Notes under the pieces: model-generated
What the model was told of the DNA's origin: nothing
Databases searched by the model: none
The model's input: only the letters and a program-made list of their open reading frames with translations
Shown: in pieces, positions 22,739 to 33,100 of the stretch
How the letters are laid out: each line of letters opens with the position of its first letter
How positions within the stretch are numbered: the first letter of the stretch is position 1
Made by a program: the position numbers and the translations under genes
Origin: Blastomussa wellsi
Lineage: Eukaryota > Cnidaria > Anthozoa > Scleractinia > Plerogyridae
Assembly (NCBI GenBank): GCA_947652115.1
Contig: OX393561.1
Span: 39,473,163 to 39,537,162, forward strand
Length of the DNA stretch: 64,000 nt
Reading direction: 5' to 3'

Positions 22739-22902
22739 AACTGTCGTGGTGGTCAGGTCGATTGAGTCGTCAAGGAAGGGCATTCTATTTCCCGTAGGCG
22801 AAGGGGGAACTTAATACACCAGGCCATAACTGTCGTGGTGGTCAGGTCGATTGAGTCGTCAAGGAAGGGCATTCTATTTGGGGAACTTAATACACCAGGC
22901 CA
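22739..22902 (+). repeat. Two-copy tandem duplication
   Basis: AACTGTCGTGGTGGTCAGG to AACTTAATACACCAGGCCA occurs twice head to tail: 22739-22827 (89 bp) and 22828-22902 (75 bp). The copies are otherwise almost identical; the second lacks about 14 bp around CCCGTAGGCGAAGG. Confidence 0.85.
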
Positions 22903-23299
22903 GACGCAAGGGGAATGGGGCAGAGAGGAAGGTTGCCTCTTCCCATTCTATTCGCAACCTTGTTTAAACGTATGAAAACTGTGAGCCTGGGCCAAGCATT
23001 TAGACTCCAAAGTTTTAAATTCGTTTTAAACCTTAACTAAAGAAAGGGATTACAAGAACAAGTTCAATTTCGTCAGAACAACTCGCGGAATCTCCTGTCT
23101 GAGAATTTTCAAAATGAGACCTCACAGACAAATTGCATACAGCTGTTTCGAGAAAGGTTGTCGGAAAAGTACACGCAACACGAAAGTTAATCTGGGTAAG
23201 AAATGACTATTAATAAGTCATACCGCAAATAAAACATACGTCCATTGTGTCTCGTGCCATTTTCTCAGATTTCCCTGAAATGCTCAGTGAAAGCGTGAA

Positions 23300-23535
23300 C
23301 TTAAAGGAGCTATGTTACGATATTTTGAGTTATTTCTTCAACAACCTAAAATTTAGGAAACCTAAAAATAATAGCTTGCTAAGGAAGAAAAACACCAAAG
23401 GAGTGATACTAAACCAAACAGGAACAAGGACAGCTTATAATGGACAAGATTGACACGGACTGGAAATGACGATTTTGAAAAATTTAGGCTAAATTTTTCA
23501 AAGTGCACGAACGATGACGTAGCTACTTTAAAACT
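23300..23535. mobile_element. Dispersed repeat with TTAAAGGAGC ends, copy 2
   Basis: Left end CTTAAAGGAGCTATGTTACG and right end GATGACGTAGCTACTTTAAA are approximately inverted, giving a MITE-like element of about 235 bp. Related to 18708-18905. Confidence 0.55.
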
Positions 23536-23982
23536 ACTTGCAATACCTTTCGACGTGCTGTTGGTACTGTTTTTCTGAGTGAGCATATTGTAATCGATAT
23601 GTCCGATTGCCAGCGACCCTGAAGATTACGCGGAAACAACACTTGCTCTCCCGACTGAGTATAAAATCCAACATTTTATGAACTTACACAAATGGTTGCT
23701 TGTTTATTATCGCTGATCTTGGTTGATATCTTAGCTGTTGGAAAGAAAAAATATAGTCTTAAAACGAATCCAAACGAAGAAGAAATAAAGAAAAGGAAAA
23801 GGGATGATGTTCTCGCTTTTCTTCTTTTGCAGCCGAGCACACTCTTCTAAATATGTTTACAACACATTAATAGATTCTTAATTACTTTATAATGTCGATA
23901 ATTTGAAGAAAAACACATAAACAGCTGTCAGCACCTTGAACTAGCTATTATGTACACGTAGTGTTGTATTGTGAATATATTC

Positions 23983-23988
23983 TTTATT
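23983..23988 (-). terminator. Possible poly(A) signal of RNF212
   Basis: Minus-strand AATAAA about 190 bp beyond the proposed RNF212 stop codon at 24180-24182. Position fits; no other evidence. Confidence 0.4.
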
Positions 23989-24179
23989 AGCTCAGCCTTT
24001 TTCCTTCTCTTTTTTTGCAAGCAAGGCACTGTAAGTAGCGTATCAATTGGAAATAACTTCAGGGGTTTCAAAATGTTTTGAAGTAGATGCCAGCAACTGT
24101 AAGAGTATAGGCGGCTGTTGTATAAAGTAATTTTTTTTTGCATCAGTTTTTTTGGTAGGTTTGGTTGTCATTTTGTGTG

Positions 24180-27100
24180 TTATGTATTTAGCCTTGTTAT
24201 TGTAAAAAGAAAAAAGAAAAGGAAAGGAGATGATGAAACCTGTATTTGCCGTCTAGAAGGGTCCAACTGACTCGTCGGCGTTGCCATCTCTTCTTCCTCT
24301 GCGGTGGAAAATGGAGATTATTTATAAACTCTGGACACTTTCTGAACTTTCTGATTTCCTACGCACAAACTTGCACGGTATAGCAAACGAAACAATAGAG
24401 TAATTTAATTTGTACGTACGGTTGCAGTGGTCAGTGTGGTGCGGTGTAGAGGTACTTTGTGTTGCGCCTTGTGATGACGAGGGAGTTGTGTACTGCGGTC
24501 TGCTGCTAAGTCTACTGTTACCTGGCGTGCTCGACCTGAATACAGGAAAAAACAAGTCGACAGATAAAGAAATGAATGAATTACAGACCCACTGAAACCC
24601 TAGGCTATCCAGTCGATTATTTTCCCCTACCCAGCGGAAATCATGTGTGGATGTGGATGTGGATGTGACGTTTAGTCGGAGTCGCAAGCAGCACTAAACT
24701 ATGCCTAATACGTCAGTAGCCTCTTTGAAAAAGGAAAATGACAGCCTCAAGAGTGAAATCGCTGCTCTTAAGCGAAATTTGGAAGAGCTGCAGCAGTCTA
24801 TCAAACGACAGGATCCGCATGCTTCCAACAATGGCGGCGAACAAGCCCCCAATAATGGCGGCGAACAACCTACTCGTTTGACTGCGGACGCTGAGACCTT
24901 AAGCACGCTGAAATTTTATGGGAAATCATACGATGATTTACGAGCAGAATCTGAGAAGAGCCTAAAACCCGGCATGTGCAATCGATAAAACCGATAATCG
25001 ATAACATTCGATAACAATCGATAAAAATTAGTAAATTGTATCGGAAATCGATTAAAATCGATAAAAGGACACGTTGTGAGTAATCGATAATTATCGATTT
25101 TTAAATTAATGTTATCGATTTTATCGAATTTCTAAAATGTATCAAATCTTCCATAAAAACACTCTTACGATTCAATGAATCAAGTAGGACGAATTTAAAG
25201 ATTTATTTAACAAATCGATAATTGAATGAATACTGATAATCAAATAATATTAACACGATTCCCTGGCATGATTCAACGGGGAAACGCAACATAACATAAC
25301 CGCTTTTTGTATTTACTCAGAAACTGTTCAAGCTAAATGTCGTAATGACATCCTACAAATACATGTACTACGAAGTACGAAGCTGCGTAGTTGTAATGCT
25401 AGACATTGTCTCCAGTAAATGTTTTGTCAGCAAAACCCTCGCCGCCGCAAAAATCATACTACAAATCAGAGCTAAAATCATTCTATAAATAAGTAAAACG
25501 AAGTAAATGATGAACTCCGCAACTAAAGCAGAAGAGAGGTAATGAAACAAAAATAACTGATATAAATTTGAAAGGAACTCAACATTAAGAAGCTCAGAAA
25601 ACATGTTTGTAAATGCCAATAAAATTAACATTAAAATGATTATGATCAAAATGCGGCCGTCCGACGGCACAGCTAATGGAAAAGTTGGCCGAGAACTTTG
25701 ACTTAGAGCAACACCAAATAAGTGAATTTAAGACAGCTTTTTCCTGGAGATATAAAGTAAAATCATCGAGAGACCTTGCGAGAATATACCGGGAATATAA
25801 GAGTCAAAATGATTAACCGGGATACGCTTGCATGCAATAAACATATAAATTTGGTTTCTTTTTTTTTTCCTTTTAGGTTAAAACATGGTTCCAGAACCAA
25901 AGAAACAAAAGAAAAAACAAAGAATGAAGTTAATGTGTTGACTGAATGAAATAAATCCTTGGTTGCTTAATGTTTCTGTTCATTGTTTTATATTAAATTA
26001 AAACGCTGTCCACATAGAAGCAGTTTTATTTTGTATGGTTTTTGATACTCCGTTAAAATCGATTAATCAATAAAATCGATATCGTTAAATACGCGGAAGA
26101 CTGTGAGTATCGATTTCTATCGATTGATCGATAAAATCGATATCGATTAATTAAAAATTATCGATTGATATCGATTTATCGAACGGTTTTCCGATATCGG
26201 TTTTTATCGATTGGTAATACCGGGCCTAAAACAACTCTGGTCACGCCTAAACTTGCTGTCATCCCGAGTCGATCAGATCGGAGATTCGATCGAACAACTG
26301 CAGAGGTACAGTTTCCAGTACAACATTAAAATTATTGGCCTTCCTGAAAGCGAAAGGCAAGAATCCGCCTCTAAATCTGTCTCCCTGTGTGTTGATCTTT
26401 TCAAAGCCGCTGGAATTGAAATTTCAAATCAAGACATTGATATCGCGCATCGTATTCCAACAAGAACCGCCACTTCTGGTCCTCGACCAATTGTCTTCAA
26501 ATTCACAAGAAGAATTGTGAAAGAGCAAGTAATGAATTCACGAAATGAAGTTTGTAATGTGTCGGCCGCTTCGATCGGATTACCGTCCAGCAATTCCTTG
26601 GAAAACGTCAGATTATTTGACCACCTTACTCCCCTGCTTCAACAACTCTTGGCGGATTCTAAGAAATTTCAGAAAAGAAATGGCTTCAAGTTCTGCTGGG
26701 CCAAGAACTTTGTTATTTACCTTCGACGAACGGATGATTCTCGCCCGATCCAAATCAAGTGCCACAACGACCTTGTCAACTTTGCAAATCAGGAGGGTTT
26801 ACCCATGAGCTAAGTACTTTACACAAGTTCCTAAGTAATTCAATACACTATTCTAGCTGAACTAATTCGTTACCATGATGGCTGAACAGCCGCTTTTGGA
26901 ATTTTTATTTCCATTTAATCACTTAGACGATAGTTCCTTTAATTTAGCACTATATGAGATATCCCATGGCCCTTTAAACTTCAATAGCAGCCGTCTTGAA
27001 ACACTATTATTTAATCCTATTGAACAACCTGAGCTATCTAACTCACTTTCGAGTTATTTGAACCCTGATTCTAATTTTATAGCTGGTCTGCCCTCAAGTA

Positions 27101-30100
27101 GTTATTTGGCCGAGGATGATATAAATAGTCGAGTAGCTCCCCTTAACAACAAAATAAAATTTTCCGTTATGCACTTAAATGCCCGTAGCTTACTAAAAAA
27201 TCTTGACCAGTTGAATTTAATGCTTGGAAGTCTCAAAAAATCATTCTCTGTGATCGGTATTACAGAAACGTGGCTGACAGATTGCACTGCAGAGCTGGTT
27301 AATATCACCGGATACAGTTTTATTTCAAACCATCGTAAATCAAAAACTGGTGGCGGAGTAGGCCTTTATTTACATAATGACCTCCAATATAAACTTCTTA
27401 ATGATTGCAATTTGTCAGATCCATTGGTAGTTGAGTCTTTGTTCGTGGAGATTACAGTTCCCCATGGAAAAAACATTATTGTTGGATGTGTGTACAGACC
27501 GCCAAACCAAAACACGGCTTTGTTTCTAGACAAATTGAATGACATTCTTTCTCACATTTCTAAAGATAACAAACAATGCTATGTTATGGGTGACTTCAAC
27601 CTTGACCTTCTCCAGTATAATCACCATACACCAACTCAAGAATTTATCGACACCTTATTTTCGTTTGCATTCATTCCTCTTATCTCCAACCCAACGCGCC
27701 TCACCTCTTACTCTGCTACCCTAATTGATAATATATTTACAAACAATCTTTCACAAAACGTTTTAAATGGTGTCGTCCTAAACGATTTATCCGACCACCT
27801 GCCGGTTTTTGCCTATTTTTCTGGCTTAACCCTGACACGCGATGGAGACAATAAAGCATTTATACGCAAGTTTACCGACGAGAACTTGCGCAAATTCAAC
27901 GAAAACGTTTCAAACACAAACTGGTCCTCAGTTCTCGATAAAGATCCTAATATGGCTTACAATAATTTTATAGATGAATACTCGAAAATCTACAATGCCT
28001 GTTTCCCCTTAAAGGCCATTAAAGGCAAGCTTCTGAACAACCGCAGCTCCCCTTGGATCAGCCCTGGACTTCTTAAATCTATTAACAAAAAAAACCGACT
28101 GTACAAAAAATTTATTAGATCACCCTCTTTATCCAATGAACGAATCTATAAAACCTATAAAAACAAACTGAATCATTTAATTCGCCTCGCAAAACGTAAA
28201 TATTACGATACTAAGTTTGAGAGCGCCAAAAATGACCTGAGGACAACTTGGAAACTGCTTAATGAGGTTATAAATAAACGTAAAAGTAGAGCACCCTTCC
28301 CCTCATCATTTGAATCTGAGGCTAAAACAATAACGGATCCCCAGGAAATTGCTGATAAATTTTGTAAATATTTTACTAACATTGGTCCCAACTTGGCTGG
28401 AGCAATACGCGACGTTGATTCTTCTGTTAGTTCTTTCATTGGCGATGTTAACCTTCCCTCTATCACCCTAAAACCTACCAACCCGGCTGAACTGGAAAGC
28501 ATTTGTCGCATGTTTGCCTCGGGGAAGGCCCCCGGCTATGACAATATTTCAATGCGTGTAATTAAACACTCATTTCACTTGATCTCGGCTCCTCTGACTT
28601 ACATCATAAATCTGTCTTTACAAAAAGGCATCTTCCCAGATAAACTAAAACTTACTAAAGTGATTCCAATATACAAAGCAAATGATCCTTGTCTTTTCAC
28701 AAACTACAGACCTATTTCTTTGTTGTCTAACTTCTCAAAATTCTTTGAAAAAGTAATGTATAATCGCATAACTGAATTCATCGAGCAATACAATATATTA
28801 TACCGCTGCCAGTTTGGATTTCGAAAAAATTATTCAACGTCCCATGCTCTAATTCATCTGATAAATAAAATCTCTTCGGCAATTGACCAGCGTGAAACCA
28901 CCGTAGGTGTTTTCCTAGATCTCTCCAAAGCTTTTGACACTCTTGACCATCAAATTCTATTAACCAAGCTGGAGCACTACGGTATCCGTGATGTGGCATC
29001 TTCCAAATCAACACCTTTGATATTGCTAAATTCATGTTTCGCTACCACAATAATCTGCTGCCACCACTCTTTCTCAATCTGTTTACGACAAACAGTCAAG
29101 TCCATAATTATGACACGAGAACATCTGGCAATTATCGTGTGCATTCCTGTCGCACGAACATCAAGAAATTCACAATTCTTTACCAAGGACCTAGGATCTG
29201 GAACTGTCTTCCTGCCTCTATTATCAATTTGTCAAGCTTTCCTACGTTTAAGAAAAAAGTGCTAGAGTTTTTAAAATAATCTCTGAGTTAGTATCTGCCG
29301 CACTCCTCCGCAGCCCTTATCTTGTCGTATATTGTGATGTCGAGGTGGCCTCTCCTAAAAGCCTAGTGGTTTCCTGAGGTCTCCTCGCCTAACAACCTGC
29401 TGTATATCTTTAAAAAACTTGTAACATAAAGGCAAATAAATTAAATGAAATGAAATGAAAAAATGAAATGACACTTTTAGCTAATAAAACACGGTGAAGC
29501 GATTTAGCAACGAAGTTTTGGCCATATATTTATTGTTGTGCTGAAAACTGCGTTAAATAAAGATGGCAAGTGAGCGTCAATATAGGAGTTGCCTGGCTTA
29601 CAAAGTAATCGAAATTTACTCGCCCAAAGTTGATGGTACAGTTAGTTAGTCAGCTATTTTCCACGAGTTATATATCTGTTTTACAACGAGATAATGGAAA
29701 ACCGACCAACCTCGTTAAGGCAGGTGATGACATGGACATAGGAGAATATGGACCCCCGGCTGCTCCAAGGCCTGATGGTGTGGCTGCTTCATAACTGCCT
29801 GGAGTGTTGGCTGTCCTTGACAAGTGCATGCCTTGAAGATGGGACCTGGAACTGAAGATTACAGTTGAAAACAAAACAACTCTATTTAAGCAACAGATAA
29901 CTTTTGCCGTGTTTACATAGCCCATCTAAACACGAGGGGGTTTGGGAGAATTCGAGACAGTTATGTACCCCGAGACGCACACTACTGTTTTCAATTGTTT
30001 TATAACAGGCAAATTAGTGCCATGCATGCTTTTAATTCTCTTGCCTAAGAACAGTCCCAGGTGTTCCTCCTGTGGATCCTGGACGCGACAAAAGCTGCTT

Positions 30101-33100
30101 GTTTGGCGAAGGTGTTCTTCTGACTGTACCTATAGGGTAAGAATAATACGAGAGGTTTAGACTTTTATATCTCTAGGCTAACACAATCACAAGCGAAGAA
30201 TTTTCACTTTTTATGGCCCGCTTTTGGTTATGCGTCGCCCGTTTATACTAGGAAAGGCGAACGCAAGCAGTCCCTTACCAAGGTCCCTTACAAAAAGGCT
30301 GGTTCACCTATACGACAGATTTGTAATATGCAAGTATAGATAAGTTTAAACGTGAACGCAACTATGATTTGCAAAACTTGTACCACTGCGCTTGAGTATA
30401 CTATCTGATTTAATTCGTCTGGTTTTGTGATCGCACGGCTGGGAAAAAGTTTCGCTTATGCTTGCGTCCTAAATGTATACGTGGGAATCAGACTTAAGTG
30501 CGTAGTATAACATCAGAATGTAATTTATTGAGACTACTCACCCATGAACCCGTTACACGGTGGAGTCCTCACTGACAATCTCGTGGGGCCAGATGCAGAG
30601 CGGGATAATTGGCTCTGAAAAAAAGCGGCAACACGGTTTAACCTTTACGAGCTCAAAACTGGAACAAAATATACTTGACATAATGACATATACTCAACCA
30701 GTTAATCCCCTTGTACCTGCCACTGGTGCGAGGTAATATTTTCTTTTTGAGAGCTGTTGAGAATTCAAGAAAATGCGATTGAGAAGAATCCAGTTATTGA
30801 TAATCTAAGATTGACAGCTAAAAACATTCCCGAAAAGTGCCGTTTTGGTAAATAAAGTACACAGAGAGCTTTGATTGCTCCGTTAAGAGATTGATTTGTA
30901 AGTAATTTTGTGACTAATTTGTAAGCAAATCTGTACGTATGTTGTAAGTTATTAAAAATAAAAAAATTAATAAAAAAAAAAGAGATTGAAATAAAAGCAG
31001 AAAGTGCGTCTCGACTAAAAACGGACTTGGGTCGTGGTGTTATGCCGCAGCAAAGAACTGGAATGCGCCGCCATTCCATGGCAGGCTTAAAGGACTTTCT
31101 GTAGAAGATCCGACAAAGTTATTTTCATGTCTAAAACCTGTAGCTACTGACTGATAAACATATTTTTTTAATACAGTTAGGCCGTTCGAGGTTTTAATGT
31201 TGTAAATTTGAATTTTAATCGGTTGTAATCAAGTTTTTTTTAAGTTTTGTAGCATTGTGCATTACTTAAATTTTATTGTGGAGCACCTGGAGACTAGCGT
31301 CCATGTTAAATAAAGCATGTATGTATGACCCCTTATTCATCTTGCGCTCGTCTTTCATCGTTCAAAACGCACGTATTGCCCAACCTATATTATCGACGAT
31401 GTCTAAAAAATAATCAAATCAATGAAGTTTACCTATTGGGTGGGGTTCTTCCGTAAGGGGAAGCTGAATACTGGTTACCCGTCGGAGATGGAGTGTGACC
31501 TGTAATAGAAAATCAGGCATTTACGCTGTAAGGGCTGGCCATGTTCAAGTTGTTACTGTTGTTGTTCTGACTCAGAATCTTGGAATTAAAAACCTAAATA
31601 CGGTGTATAAGTGAGAATGGGTTAAACATGGTTGCCACGGGTCAGAAAAAAAATTCTTCAAGGTCAGGGAAAAGTCAGGGGATTTCATTTCGAGTCAGGG
31701 AAAGTTTAAGTCTTTGAGAGAAGTAAGGGAAAAGGGATATTTTAAGAGTACTTATTCCTTTCTTGCCAATTCAGCGATGTTTTGGTGTAATAAATGGGTA
31801 GCGAGGTTGACTGTGGGGAGAGGTTGGAGGCCATTACCAGGACTAATTTTTTTTTTTAATGTACTAGGTCAGGGAAATTTGACATTTGTCAGGGAAAAGT
31901 AAGGGAATTTCAAGATCCTCTGGCTGTGGCAACCATATCAAACTTGATTTTTGGTACTATTTTTGTTTCTAACCACACACTGCCTGTAAGTTACTCTCTA
32001 TCTAAAAGTACAATTCCCTGATGTTATTTACCTCGTTTCATGGGAGCTGCACCTGGCGAGTTGCGATAATTGTGAGGTGTTCCCGGTCTGCTTGAGCTGC
32101 TAGCGAGTAATCTCTTCAGATGACTGTTCTCTTCCTGTAGGACAGCAACTTCCCTGCTCAATAAAAATAATAACAAGGTTGCAGAGAGTATAATTAACTT
32201 TAAGATGTTACGAAAAACAGTAAATGATGACTAGATTTCGGGGTTCATACCATTTTGTCAGCAAACAGTATGAAGCTAAGGAGCCGAACATTAAACTTTT
32301 TTGAGGGGGGAGGGGAGGGCGATTTTGAAAACAATTCTTGCACGGCTCGAAGAAAGACTAAAAAAATGTTACAAAGGGAAAAAATTATCCTGCAGAGCAC
32401 TGGGAAGGAAAAATATATCCTGCCCACCAGGTTTCTAGAAAGAAATTTCTTTCTGACCAGAAATCACCCAAGTAAAATAGTCAGCCCCTAATAATTTTTC
32501 ACACTTGCATTTTTGGCTGCTCGCAAACTGGTCAGATAATTAACAGTTATTATTCAACAAATTTTCACGTTGCCAATATATGGTCATGAAGCGATTGTTA
32601 TCCGTCATCTGTACTTGACAGATATCCTGCGATATACGTTAAGTAGCGATACTTCGGCCCGAAGTCTCGCAAAGCGCCAACTTCTGTAGCTGCAAAATGC
32701 TCTTCGTTGACAACGGCCAAGTTGGCTAAAATCAGACGATGTTCCGCAAGATTGAGCAGGATGGTAACTGTTTAATATACCATGATGGCTAAGCCAATGA
32801 AAAAAACTGCATTATCCAATGTTAAGATTCAGTCGTCAGCTGTAACCCAGCGTTTTTGTTCCACGCAAAATCAACAGAACATAGATGTAGCTATTTAGCT
32901 TGAGATACGAGGTTTAAAAGCAACAAACAATTACCGTTCAAGTTCTTGTAATCTGGACATTTGTTGCTGGAGCCTCTCCGCTGCTAAAACCTTAAAATGA
33001 TAACACTCACAGTTATCAAAATGAAGGCGTGATCCACATAAAGATGTAAAGTAAGTAATTTTTATTTACGTGGCCAAAGTACGCTTAGCTCATTACAATA

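Larger units (their letters stand above)
21490..23980. other. GPCR 5' flank and 3' flank of RNF212, no gene seen
   Basis: Frames here are short and AT-rich with no recognisable domain. The stretch contains the tandem duplication at 22739-22902 and the dispersed repeat at 23300-23535. The GPCR promoter should lie just above 21490, but I see no distinctive element. Confidence 0.5.
24620..29470 (+). mobile_element. LINE retrotransposon (EN-RT type), interrupted and internally deleted
   Basis: Contains, in order, ORF1 (from 24701), a nested DNA element (24969-26223), the rest of ORF1 (to 26813), ORF2 (26875 onward) with an APE-type endonuclease and part of a reverse transcriptase, a C-terminal remnant, and a 3' end with reiterated AAATGAAATGA at about 29440-29470. 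The organisation suits CR1/L2/jockey-type LINEs. The 5' limit is approximate. It lies in the RNF212 intron, opposite in strand to that gene, so it does not interrupt the exons. It is dead as read: one ORF is broken by insertion, the other by deletion. Confidence 0.85.

Noticed and set aside
26211..26813. Apparent independent 200-aa gene
   Set aside because: Its start lies in the nested DNA element; the rest is the 3' half of LINE ORF1.
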